A DNA stretch of 64,000 nt. Source: Halocatena marina (GTDB lineage Archaea; Halobacteriota; Halobacteria; Halobacteriales; Haloarculaceae). Position 1 is the stretch's first letter. Each line of letters opens with the position of its first letter. Location: the NCBI RefSeq assembly GCF_025913575.1, contig NZ_CP109785.1, positions 1,984,001-2,048,000 on the forward strand. The letters are read 5' to 3'. A model generated the notes under the pieces. It was not told where the DNA came from. It searched no databases and was given only the letters and a program-made list of their open reading frames with translations. This document shows positions 15,059 through 23,955 of this stretch, one piece after another. Both the position numbers and the translations under genes were made by a program.

Positions 15059-17926
15059 ATGTCGTCTCTATCCAGCGCGTTGGACTCGGCTTGCGTGCTT
15101 CTCGTTGGTACGACCGATTGGGTCGGAACACTCGCGCAGACGCTGGAAACTGACACCGGGGCAACTGTTCGGGTGGTTGCAACCGCTGATGAAGCGCTCA
15201 CCGTCTATCACGAGGAGTCGGTTCACTGCCTCATCAGTGAATATGCCCTTGCTGAATCGACCGGTCTCCAACTACTCCGAACAATTCGTTCGGAAACGAC
15301 GACGACGCCCGTTATTCTGTGTACTGCAGCAGGAAACGAATCGATCGCTAGTGAAGCCGTTTCTGCGGGAGTCACCGACTACATCGCTCTGACTGGCGAC
15401 GAAGCGTGGATCGAGGACAGTCTGGAGCGTATCGAACGAGCCATTCGAACCGCTCGACGAACAGAGACCCTGCGAGATCGAGCACGACAGTTCGATGCGA
15501 TATTTCACGACTCACGGTCCGCGACGTGGGTGCTCGATCCTGATGGTCATCTCGTACGAGTCAACCAGACTGCCCGTGAGATGATCGAACATGATACCGA
15601 AAGCGTCGTCGAACAACCATTCTGGACGCTTCCATGGTGGCCAAGATCGAATGGGATTCAATCAGACGTTCGTCAAATAGTCGAGAAAGCCCTCGATGGC
15701 ACGTTTAGCACCGCGGTGATTACCCGAACAGAAGCAGACGACAGTCCACAGGTGAGCGAGCTGTCTGCTCGTCCTGTTCGGGACGAACGTGGATCCATCG
15801 TCTCCATCATCGTCGAAGAAGTCGATATCACCGAACGGGTTGATCTCGAACGTGAACTCCGACAGTCCGAGGAGCTTCACCGCGTCACGCTCAACAACAT
15901 GACTGATACGGTCCTGATTACCGATGATTCGGGGGCCTACACCTACGTCTGTCCTAACGTTCACTTCATATTCGGATACACCGCAAACGAAATTCGTGAA
16001 CTCGGTACGATCGATGCCCTTCTCGGCGATGATCTCTTCGATCGGGACGAACTCACGGACAATGGTGTACTGAAGAACATCGAGTGTACGGCGACGGACA
16101 AAGCGGGACGTGAGCATACACTGTTAGTAAATGTCAGGGAGGTATCTATTCAGGATGGGACGCTGCTGTATAGCTGTCGAGATATCACAAAGCGAAAGCA
16201 GCGCGAAGAAGCGTTGGCTACGCTTCAGGAAACGACGCGTGATTTCCTCTATGCAGAAACCAGAGCGGAGATCGCCCAACGCACCGTCGAAGACGTTTCG
16301 AGCGTCCTCGGCCTCGATGCGAGCGCGGTCTATCTCTTCGATGTTGACGGAAATAATCTGCAGCCGACTGCGTATTCAACCTCGATGGAGCGGTTGAACG
16401 GCCCTCCCCTGACCACGCATACCGATCCCGACAGTCTCACTGGCTACAGCTTCGTCGAGGACGAATCCTTGTTTTTCGACGATGTCCATAGCTCCGATCG
16501 GCTCGAAAATCGAGCGACTGACCTCCGAAGTGCTGCGTACATCCCGTTGGGCGAGCACGGAGTCTTTATCGCTGGTGCAGCTGATGTCGGACTGTTCGAT
16601 GACGTCACACGAGAGCTCGCCGATCTGCTCGCTGCAACGGCTGAAGCCGCTCTCGATCGTGTCAAGCGTGAGAGCCGCTTGCGCGAACAAGATCGTGAGC
16701 TGCAACACCAGAACAGCCAGCTCACCGCACTGAACCGCATCAACGAGATCATTCGTGACATCGATCAAGCGCTCGTACAGGCAGAAACACGCGAGGAAAT
16801 CGATCGTGCTGTCTGTGATCGCTTGACGGCTGATGATCGATTCGCGTTCGCCTGGATCGGTGTGATCGACCCGGTTGAAGGCTCGTTACAGCCACGAGCG
16901 TGGGCTGGTGCGGAACGGGGCTACCTCGATAGCCTCGCTGTTTCTGTGGACGAATCCGAATCGGAGCCATCGAAACAAACTGCGGCCACCCGAGAAGTAA
17001 CGATGGTCACGAACGTCGCTAATCGCCTTCGACAGGAGTCATGGCGAAAGGAAGCACTCTCTCGCGGATTCCACTCGGTGCTCAGTGTTCTGCTCGCGTA
17101 TGATGAGTTCACGTACGGCGTTCTGACTGTGTATGCAGAATCCCAAAACGCATTCGACGAGACCTCCCGTGCAGTACTGGCCGAGCTCGGCGAGACGATC
17201 GCTTCGGCGACGAGTGCAGTCGAGCGAAAAAACGCACTTGTTACAACTTCGATGACGCGTCTCGAATTCAAGATCGAGGACCCAGCGTTCGTGCTTTCTC
17301 GGCTTGCACAGGAGGCAGACTGCACGCTCTCCTATCACGGCGGGGTGCAACAGACCACAGACGGCGTCTACGTCTTCGTGACTGTTGAGGGTGCAGTTGT
17401 CGATGCGGCTGAACGGGTCGCGACGGAGTTGGTCGCAGTCGAAGAGGTTCATCGAATCAGCGCCGATGGTACCGAAGGTGTGCTCAGGCTCAAACTCGCT
17501 CAGCCGTTTCTCGCACTCGAATTAGCTGACCACGGGGCAGTTCTCCACAGTGCCTCGGTTGATGCGTCATCCGCAAATCTCGTTATCGACGTTCCAGATA
17601 GCGTCGATGTGCGCCATATCACGCAGCTCGTGACTGAGCCGTTCGACAATGTCGAATTCCAATCAAAACAGACGCTCGATCGAACGTCCAGCCAGAGTCT
17701 TTACTCACAGTTCCTCGATCAGCTAACCGACAGACAGCTCGAAGTGGTTCAGATGGCGTATTACAGCGGGTTTTTCGAATCACCGCGTGAAAACACAGGC
17801 GAAGAGATCGCTGACGTACTTGATATCTCGCCGACTGCCTTCTATCGGCACGCCCGGACAGTCCAACGAAAGCTATTCTCGACGTTGTTCGACGACGTTG
17901 GTATTCCTACCTCATCCATGGATTAG
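15059..17926 (+). CDS. Bat-type multi-sensor regulator (receiver-like, PAS, GAF, HTH_10)
   Basis: A 955-residue soluble regulator. The approximate order is a receiver-like domain (5-125), two PAS domains (130-250 and 270-385), two GAF domains (395-540 and 570-720), a bacterio-opsin-activator domain (730-875) and a C-terminal HTH_10 DNA-binding motif (LTDRQLEVVQMAYYSGFF, about 885-940). In the receiver-like domain the usual phospho-acceptor Asp seems replaced by Glu (LISEYALAES). This would make it insensitive to phosphorylation or locked on. The start at 15059 (MSSLSSALD) is preferred to the TTG at 15044. Such proteins sense redox, light or small ligands in haloarchaea; the target genes are unknown. 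It stands alone between etfA and a hairpin. Confidence 0.85.
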   Translation: MSSLSSALDSACVLLVGTTDWVGTLAQTLETDTGATVRVVATADEALTVYHEESVHCLISEYALAESTGLQLLRTIRSETTTTPVILCTAAGNESIASEAVSAGVTDYIALTGDEAWIEDSLERIERAIRTARRTETLRDRARQFDAIFHDSRSATWVLDPDGHLVRVNQTAREMIEHDTESVVEQPFWTLPWWPRSNGIQSDVRQIVEKALDGTFSTAVITRTEADDSPQVSELSARPVRDERGSIVSIIVEEVDITERVDLERELRQSEELHRVTLNNMTDTVLITDDSGAYTYVCPNVHFIFGYTANEIRELGTIDALLGDDLFDRDELTDNGVLKNIECTATDKAGREHTLLVNVREVSIQDGTLLYSCRDITKRKQREEALATLQETTRDFLYAETRAEIAQRTVEDVSSVLGLDASAVYLFDVDGNNLQPTAYSTSMERLNGPPLTTHTDPDSLTGYSFVEDESLFFDDVHSSDRLENRATDLRSAAYIPLGEHGVFIAGAADVGLFDDVTRELADLLAATAEAALDRVKRESRLREQDRELQHQNSQLTALNRINEIIRDIDQALVQAETREEIDRAVCDRLTADDRFAFAWIGVIDPVEGSLQPRAWAGAERGYLDSLAVSVDESESEPSKQTAATREVTMVTNVANRLRQESWRKEALSRGFHSVLSVLLAYDEFTYGVLTVYAESQNAFDETSRAVLAELGETIASATSAVERKNALVTTSMTRLEFKIEDPAFVLSRLAQEADCTLSYHGGVQQTTDGVYVFVTVEGAVVDAAERVATELVAVEEVHRISADGTEGVLRLKLAQPFLALELADHGAVLHSASVDASSANLVIDVPDSVDVRHITQLVTEPFDNVEFQSKQTLDRTSSQSLYSQFLDQLTDRQLEVVQMAYYSGFFESPRENTGEEIADVLDISPTAFYRHARTVQRKLFSTLFDDVGIPTSSMD

Positions 17927-17945
17927 CCGGCGTGGACGTTGGGGG

Positions 17946-17990
17946 GTTGAATAACAAACCACCAATCTGAATTATTGTTTGTTATTCAAC
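17946..17990. terminator. Perfect 14-base inverted repeat after the Bat-type gene
   Basis: gttgaataacaaac at 17946-17959 is mirrored by gtttgttattcaac at 17977-17990 with a 17-base spacer. It begins 20 bases after the Bat-type stop codon and ends 40 bases before the rubrerythrin-like gene. It could be a transcript-ending hairpin, or an operator for the small gene downstream. The symmetry is seen; the role is inferred. Confidence 0.55.
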
Positions 17991-18030
17991 GATCACTGTC
18001 ATTCATGAGTGTTTCGTAGTGGGAACAACG

Positions 18031-18174
18031 ATGAGAGATGTCAGCTACGACCCTAATTCGAAGTCGGCATACGAGTGTTTCAACTGCGGTACGATCGTGA
18101 GAGCAGAGTCGAATCCGGGAACGTGTGATAATTGTGGGAGCGCGATGCGAAATAGGCTGATACCGCTCGAGTGA
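18031..18174 (+). CDS. Small rubrerythrin-like zinc-ribbon protein (47 aa)
   Basis: A 47-residue protein with two CxxC pairs (CFNCG and CDNCG) spaced as in rubredoxin/rubrerythrin knuckles. The N-terminus MRDVSYDPNSKSAYEC and the phrase ESNPGTC recur in small haloarchaeal proteins annotated as rubrerythrin-like. It probably binds one zinc or iron ion. It starts at the ATG at 18031, 40 bases after a perfect inverted repeat. Its function is unknown; it is too small for the diiron domain of real rubrerythrin. Four correctly spaced cysteines make coding likely. Confidence 0.8.
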   Translation: MRDVSYDPNSKSAYECFNCGTIVRAESNPGTCDNCGSAMRNRLIPLE

Positions 18175-18320
18175 GCACATTGTCGAGGGATATCGCTGCG
18201 ATTCTCGAATGTAGTCGCTGGGGGCAGTAGATACTGTGTCGTTACACTCGAAAATCGAATCTCGCAGTTGCTTCGAATCAATTTATCATTGATCGCTAAT
18301 CGACTGCGGCGTTCGATCAT

Positions 18321-19210
18321 CTAATCGCTCGTTCGACGATGAGAATCTGTCCGCTGATTTTCGAGGGACGTCGCCGGACCGACGAGATGGACAGTCGCCA
18401 CAGTGAGTTGGCTACACACTTGCCAAACGTGGATATCATCGACGCGTTCGACATCGCCCAATGCAGTGATGTCAGTTCGAAGATCGTCTTGTGAACTCGG
18501 ACTTCGTTCGAGGAGGATCGACGAACTCTCCCGAAGAACCGTCCCAGCCGACCAGAGAACCAGGAATCCGATCAGCGTGGCAGCGACCGGGTCGGCGATC
18601 GGGAGATCTGCTACGGCGACGGCCACCGTTGCAACGATCACTGCGATCGAGCCGCCCGCATCGCCAAGCAGGTGGTAGAACGCGCTGCGTTCGTTGAGGC
18701 TCATTTCACCGCTCTGAAGGACGTATACCGATCCGACGTTGACGAGTAAGCCACCAGTGGCAACGATAAGCGTCAGTTCCGGGTCGATGGTGACGGGATC
18801 GAGAAATCTCTGATAGGACTCCCAGAGGATGTAGCCAACCATTGGGATAAACAGGACACCATTCAGGAAGGCAGCGACTGGCTCCAGACGATGAAGGCCG
18901 TATGACCACGTTTCACCGCCTTCAAAGCGGTCTACGGTGTAACTCGCACCGAACGCCATCGAGTATGCGAGCATGTCGAACAGCATGTGGAGTGCGTCAC
19001 TGAGCAGTGCAACCGAACCAAACAGGAGACCGCCAGCCAACTCGACGATGAAACCAACGAGGTTGCTCACAGCAACAAGCGTCAACCGCTCGGTGCTCGT
19101 CCGATCTGCTCCTTGCTGACCGACACAGATACCAAAGACGTGGTCGTGACCGTGATCATGATCGTGGTCTGACCGTGACTATGGTCGTGGTCGCTGTCGT
19201 CGATATCCAT
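18321..19210 (-). CDS. Cation diffusion facilitator (zinc-type) transporter, frameshifted near the N-terminus
   Basis: A CDF-family metal/proton antiporter. Residues after the shift show the TM motifs LLSDALHMLFDMLAY and HLLGDAGGS, with the paired Asp/His sites that bind zinc, followed by a short cytoplasmic domain. The natural start is the ATG at 19210, encoding a His/Asp-rich leader (MDIDDSDHDHSHG). Near 19170 a single G is missing relative to the adjacent repeat copy, so the reading frame breaks inside the His-codon run. Restoring it gives an unbroken protein of about 296 residues. Without it, translation would need a TTG at 19085. The C-terminal domain also looks about 20 residues short. 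It lies 29 bases after the P1B-ATPase gene, in the same operon. Confidence 0.75.
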
Positions 19211-19239
19211 CGTGTGGGATGAATACGGGTTCGACTATC

Positions 19240-21864
19240 TCAGGGCTTTTCAGTGGGTGAATCATCTGGGCGGATCCGTGAGAGGCGCATCGCGTTGCCG
19301 GTAACGCCGACGGTCATTCCGGCATCGCCAATCAGCACCGCGTGTGCAACGCCGACGTATCCGAAGGGGACGCCGACAGCGAGGAGCGCTTTCACAGCGA
19401 GACTCGCCCAGATGTTCTGCCGGATAACGCCGTTTGCGTCGTGAGCGAGTTCGTACACGTACGGGAGCCGCGAGAGATCATCGCCCATGAGCGCGATGTC
19501 TGCTGTTTCGAGGGCTGTATCCGTGCCTGCTGCACCCATTGCGATTCCCACTGTCGCCGTGGCGAGTGCCGGTGCGTCATTGATTCCGTCGCCAACCATC
19601 GCAACACCGTCGTGCTCAGTCATGAGCGCTTCGACGGCTGTGACTTTGTCCTCTGGGAGGAGTTCGGCACGGTAGTCATCGACACCTACCTCGTCAGCGA
19701 TCGCACGAGCTGTCCCTTCGTTGTCGCCAGTGAGCATCACCACCCGCACGCCTAACTCGTGAAGGCGCTCGACTGTCTCTTGGGCCGCGGGACGAACCGC
19801 ATCGGCGACAGCGATGATTCCTTCGAGTTCATCCTCTCGACCAACAAGAATGACCGTCTTCCCGTCGGACTGCAAGCGAGGAATGGTGTCCGTGACGAGA
19901 TTGAGACAGCCTTGTTGATCACAGAGATTGCGCATCTCGGTCGAGAGATCTGTGTTGCCGTCGTTGACGACGTGGGCGTGGCCGAGATCAAAGCCGAGGT
20001 CGTCGAACAGCTCGGGCTTACCAGCGTAGTGGCGTGTTCCATCGAGATCCGCGCGAACGCCTCTTCCGGTGAGACTCTCGAAGTCGGATATCTCTCTGGC
20101 GACGGTCGTTCCGTCGGTGTGAGCGACAATCGCCTCTCCGATTGGATGTTCGGAGCGTGTTTCGAGTCCACGCGCACACCGGAGAACGTCCTCATCGGTG
20201 TGCTCGCCGAGTGGAACGACGTCCGTGACGACGAGCTCTCCTTTTGTGAGGGTGCCAGTCTTATCGACAGCGACTGTCTCTACGGCACCCATCGCTTCGA
20301 GGTGGTTGCCTCCCTTGATGAGAACGCCGTTCTTCGCCGCACTGGTGATCCCTGAAACGACCGAGACGGGCGTCGAAATGACGAACGCACAGGGACAAGC
20401 GAGGACGAGCATCGTGATACCAGCAACGAGCCACTCAACCCACGATGCACTGAATAGGAGTGGCGGAACAGCCGCAACCAGCACCGCTACACCGACCATA
20501 ACCGGTGTGTAGTAGTTCGCAAACCGCTCGACAAACTGCTCGCGTTCGGTCTTATTCGACTGTGCGTTCTCGATGAGATCGACGATTCGTGAGATCGTGT
20601 TGTCACTGACAGCGGATGTGACTTCGACTTCGAGATATCCTTCTTCGTTGATCGTCCCCGCGTATACAGCATCTCCGAGGGTCTTATCGACCGGGACGGA
20701 CTCTCCGGTGATTGGCGCTTGGTTGACGGCGCTTTCGCCCTCACGAACCGTTCCGTCCATCGGAATTTTTTCGCCCGGCCGAACCACGACGCGGTCACCG
20801 ATCTGAACAGCATCAACGGGAATCGTCATCGTCTCACCGTCGCGGCGGACAGTCGCCTCGTCTGGCGAGAGATCCATCAGTTCCCGCAGTGAACTGCGCG
20901 TCCGATCCATCGAATGCCGTTCAAGGAGTTCGGAGGTGCTGAAGAGAAATGCGAGCGTCGCAGCCTCGAAATACAAACTTTTAGAAGCGATAAGACTGGC
21001 GACGACTGCACTCACGATGGCCGCTGACATCAGGAAGTCGATGTCGAGATTCAGATTGCGCGCAGAGTAGTAGCCGTTCCGAAGGATCGCCTGACCGCCC
21101 AGAACGATTCCAGCGAGAAAGAAGACCTCAGCCGTGGTAAATCCGACACTGAGCACTGATACGACCTCGGTATTCAGACCGGTGAGTGCCCATTCAACGA
21201 GTAATCCTAGCCCGAGTAAGACGCCACTGAGAGCGGTTTTCGTTGCCCGACGGCTCTGCCAGACGCTCGTCTCATCTGAAGAAGCCGTCTCGAGAGTGCT
21301 GTTGTTCTCACTGTCCTCGGTAGAGGCTGCTTCGACAGGGTAGCCCGCGTTCTCGATGGCCTGCTCGATTGCTCCGGGAGTGACAGCCCTGTCATCGTAG
21401 GTGACAGTTACCTGCCCGATGGTTGGCCGTGTCTCGTATGATTCTACGCCATCAAGTTTCTGAACGCTGTTTTCTACCTTCCCTGCACAAGACGGACAGT
21501 CCATATCCGGAACCGCAAACGTCGCTGTCCGGGACTGATTGTGCGCTTGGACCGAGTATCCGGCCGCCTCAACCCGCTGGACGACGTCGTCTGCAGACAC
21601 TCGACCACTATCGTACGTCACCGATAACACACCAGTCGTTACCTGCGGTTCGAGATCTTCGATTCCGTCGAGCTTCCGGAGGCTGTTTTCTACCTTTCCC
21701 GCGCAGGACGGACAGTCCATATCCGGAACATCGAGAGAGATGGTTGTCTCCGTGCTGTCCGTGGAAGACGAAGCGTTGACATCGTCGTGGGGGTGCTCAT
21801 GGCAGTGGTCGTGATCCTGACCACAGTGTGGCAAGTCAGCTCCGTCGTCTGCGGACTCTGTCAT
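19240..21864 (-). CDS. P1B-type heavy-metal ATPase, probably Zn/Cd/Pb class
   Basis: An 874-residue metal-exporting ATPase of the cytoplasmic membrane. The N-terminus is His-rich (HCGQDHDHCHEHPHDD), followed by two heavy-metal-associated domains, each with MDCPSCAGKVEN (cysteines at 52/55 and 123/126). The membrane metal site CPC is at 490-492, the phosphorylated Asp at DKTGTLT (534) and the hinge at GDGINDAP. The run MGAAGTDTALETADIALM and the Asp in GDAGMTVGV of the last membrane segment fit the ZntA/CadA (P1B-2) class rather than copper pumps. A TATA-like box (21889-21896) lies 28 bases before the ATG. A CDF transporter follows in the same operon, which strengthens zinc-type export. Confidence 0.92.
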   Translation of the reverse strand: MTESADDGADLPHCGQDHDHCHEHPHDDVNASSSTDSTETTISLDVPDMDCPSCAGKVENSLRKLDGIEDLEPQVTTGVLSVTYDSGRVSADDVVQRVEAAGYSVQAHNQSRTATFAVPDMDCPSCAGKVENSVQKLDGVESYETRPTIGQVTVTYDDRAVTPGAIEQAIENAGYPVEAASTEDSENNSTLETASSDETSVWQSRRATKTALSGVLLGLGLLVEWALTGLNTEVVSVLSVGFTTAEVFFLAGIVLGGQAILRNGYYSARNLNLDIDFLMSAAIVSAVVASLIASKSLYFEAATLAFLFSTSELLERHSMDRTRSSLRELMDLSPDEATVRRDGETMTIPVDAVQIGDRVVVRPGEKIPMDGTVREGESAVNQAPITGESVPVDKTLGDAVYAGTINEEGYLEVEVTSAVSDNTISRIVDLIENAQSNKTEREQFVERFANYYTPVMVGVAVLVAAVPPLLFSASWVEWLVAGITMLVLACPCAFVISTPVSVVSGITSAAKNGVLIKGGNHLEAMGAVETVAVDKTGTLTKGELVVTDVVPLGEHTDEDVLRCARGLETRSEHPIGEAIVAHTDGTTVAREISDFESLTGRGVRADLDGTRHYAGKPELFDDLGFDLGHAHVVNDGNTDLSTEMRNLCDQQGCLNLVTDTIPRLQSDGKTVILVGREDELEGIIAVADAVRPAAQETVERLHELGVRVVMLTGDNEGTARAIADEVGVDDYRAELLPEDKVTAVEALMTEHDGVAMVGDGINDAPALATATVGIAMGAAGTDTALETADIALMGDDLSRLPYVYELAHDANGVIRQNIWASLAVKALLAVGVPFGYVGVAHAVLIGDAGMTVGVTGNAMRLSRIRPDDSPTEKP

Positions 21865-21888
21865 TGTCTCTGAGTAGCTGCCCAGTTC

Positions 21889-21896
21889 TTATTAAT
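21889..21896 (-). promoter_or_regulatory. TATA-like box of metal-export operon
   Basis: The minus strand reads ATTAATAA, centred about 28 bases before the ATPase ATG at 21864. Confidence 0.5.
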
Positions 21897-22043
21897 CCCG
21901 CTGTTTAAAAATGGGGGTAAAATAATCAAATCTAGTATTTTCTTCGATCTCAGTTAACAACAAATTTCTTATATATTCAGTCAATACTGTACTATCCCGA
22001 GAGACGCGATGCCATCACAGCGCTAGATGCAGGGGTACGTGAT

Positions 22044-23171
22044 TTAATTGGAAGTCGAACCGAGAACAGTCGCGTTCTCTGTGGCTGACCCTGTCGATGT
22101 GAGGAAGCTCCCGAGCAACAAGAGTACGCTCCCCGCAAAAAACATGCCGCCAACTGGAGATGAGGGGACCATAAATGACCAGTAGACGGGCGTTACAGCA
22201 CTCCCAAAGAGAACGCTGAGCACTCCGTAAAATGCCGGGGCACAACAACAGCACGCTGTCGCACCAGAGGCAGCAAGCGACCCGGTGAAGAGCTGTTTTC
22301 CCGCGAACGATCCGACAGCTGACCACTGTTGTGTTACGACAGCGACGTTCAATCCGACAAGACCGCCTAGTATACCCATCAACAGGAGCGTCCCGATCGA
22401 AATGTATCCACTCAACGGAACCATGGGGACGTAGAATTCGATAGCCGGCCACATGACCAGTGGACTGGCGACAGTGAACGGAGTGATGAATGTTTCCGTC
22501 GGTGCGTTGACACCGTAATCAGGATTTATACTCATCGTTCCTGCCGAAAAAGCGAAGAAAACGCTGGTCAATAAACCAGCACTGATGCCAGTGACCTTGG
22601 GCATGGTTTGGAGACGGAGGCTCTGGAGAATCGCCCGTCCATCGGTCCAAATAATGAACACAAGCACCAGCGGGAGGCTCAGCGCAATGAGATAGCCCAG
22701 CGGATTGTGGTAGCCTTGGTTTTGGAGCGCCGATGGGTATACGATCCATGCGCTGAGTAGAAGACAGAGGATTGCATATTGGGGTTTCTGGGGCCATCTG
22801 AGCCGGACAATAAGAAAGCCACCAACGGAAAGCAGTCCCCCGACGATGAATCCGAAGACCGGATACAGTTCGGTGAGCTGTGGCGGGGAATTGGCCACGA
22901 CTTGAATTTCGACGAGACCGATTCCACCGAAAACCGCTGAGAGCGCCCCACCGACGATAAACGGTGCTGCAAAGGAGAGCCTCACGAGATCACGTCGCGC
23001 TGCGGTGACTGTGAGAACAATTACACCGATGCCACCGAGACAGAGGACGAATAGAAGCCAGTGTGGAGTTCCTGCATGAGTCGTCCCGGAGTGTGCTGCA
23101 GCGGGGGAAACGACAGCTCTTCCCCCGATGGTAAAGGCGAAAATCCAAGCGAGTAACCGTCGATACGTCAT
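22044..23171 (-). CDS. Multi-pass membrane protein with CCCC motif, unknown function
   Basis: A 375-residue protein with a hydrophobic N-terminal segment ending in AAAHSG (possible signal sequence) and about nine further membrane segments. The most striking feature is four consecutive cysteines in ATACCCCAPAFYG (about residues 310-322), inside or next to a membrane helix near the C-terminus; such a cluster could bind a soft metal or heme. I do not recognise the family. It lies between the metal-export operon and another unknown membrane protein on the same strand. A link to metal handling is a guess from location and cysteines only. Confidence 0.75.
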   Translation of the reverse strand: MTYRRLLAWIFAFTIGGRAVVSPAAAHSGTTHAGTPHWLLFVLCLGGIGVIVLTVTAARRDLVRLSFAAPFIVGGALSAVFGGIGLVEIQVVANSPPQLTELYPVFGFIVGGLLSVGGFLIVRLRWPQKPQYAILCLLLSAWIVYPSALQNQGYHNPLGYLIALSLPLVLVFIIWTDGRAILQSLRLQTMPKVTGISAGLLTSVFFAFSAGTMSINPDYGVNAPTETFITPFTVASPLVMWPAIEFYVPMVPLSGYISIGTLLLMGILGGLVGLNVAVVTQQWSAVGSFAGKQLFTGSLAASGATACCCCAPAFYGVLSVLFGSAVTPVYWSFMVPSSPVGGMFFAGSVLLLLGSFLTSTGSATENATVLGSTSN

Positions 23172-23336
23172 TGATATTGTGGGCGATAGCGATACTGTTT
23201 CGACTCATTCGCGTCGAGAACTATTCGAGAAATCATATATCGGGCGTTCGTGACTGTTAGCAAAACGTGTTGTGGTGTTCGGCCTACGAGAGAATTGGGG
23301 GCAGACTGACGCATTCAAAGAGAGAGCGTCGTCTTC

Positions 23337-23843
23337 TCAGGGAAACAGACAAGAGACGACATCAATACCGACCACGTTCAGGAAGACGGGGACAAAGAGA
23401 GGAAGCAGGGCTGCACCCAATGAGTAGAGACTGTCACGAGTTTGAAGTTTTCCGTATCTTCGTTTTTTCCTCCGATCGACCACCGGATCTCGGGTAGCAA
23501 TCACTTCCCCACGCTTATCGAGACCCGTCATTGCCCTGAGGAAGAATTTCAATATGAAATACATTGACATGAGACCCAACCCGAGCGTGACTAGCTGAGC
23601 GAGATTGATCCCCTCGGCGCACAGTACTTGTTCTGCTCCAGAGACACCGACCTGTGCCGCAACTGGAGTCGGCCACAGCATGAACATTCCACACGTCAAG
23701 AGGACCGAGAGAACCGGATCGTGGCGGCCGGGACGCATCAGCATCCAGTCAATCATCTGCCACCAACGCTTGAGTCGAATCACTGTTTCCCAACACACGC
23801 GGACGATGGAGGAGCGGGGCATGCGATTCCGGTCGTTCGACAT
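23337..23843 (-). CDS. Small membrane protein, unknown function
   Basis: A 168-residue protein with hydrophobic segments near 45-65, 80-105 and 138-165. The first ends in PVAAQVGVSG, resembling a cleavable signal. A basic loop (VVDRRKKRRYGK) follows the second segment, and isolated cysteines sit in EQVLCAEG and VVSCLFP. No family recognised. It is upstream of and co-directional with the CCCC membrane protein (gap 165 bases), so the two may be co-transcribed. The start could also be the internal ATG at 23822. Confidence 0.6.
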   Translation of the reverse strand: MSNDRNRMPRSSIVRVCWETVIRLKRWWQMIDWMLMRPGRHDPVLSVLLTCGMFMLWPTPVAAQVGVSGAEQVLCAEGINLAQLVTLGLGLMSMYFILKFFLRAMTGLDKRGEVIATRDPVVDRRKKRRYGKLQTRDSLYSLGAALLPLFVPVFLNVVGIDVVSCLFP

Positions 23844-23955
23844 ATGGAAAAATCCATCGTCTTTGTGTTAAAAATGATCGATTGCTGTCGGTCGATTTCG
23901 GTTCGAGAATTGGGACTGTGGCCGTGTCTCAGATGTGGTGTGGAGACTTGTGTAC

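Noticed and set aside
18321..19085. CDF transporter starting at the TTG codon at 19085
   Set aside because: It would lack the His-rich leader that is plainly encoded just upstream. A one-base deletion in a repeat explains the break better.
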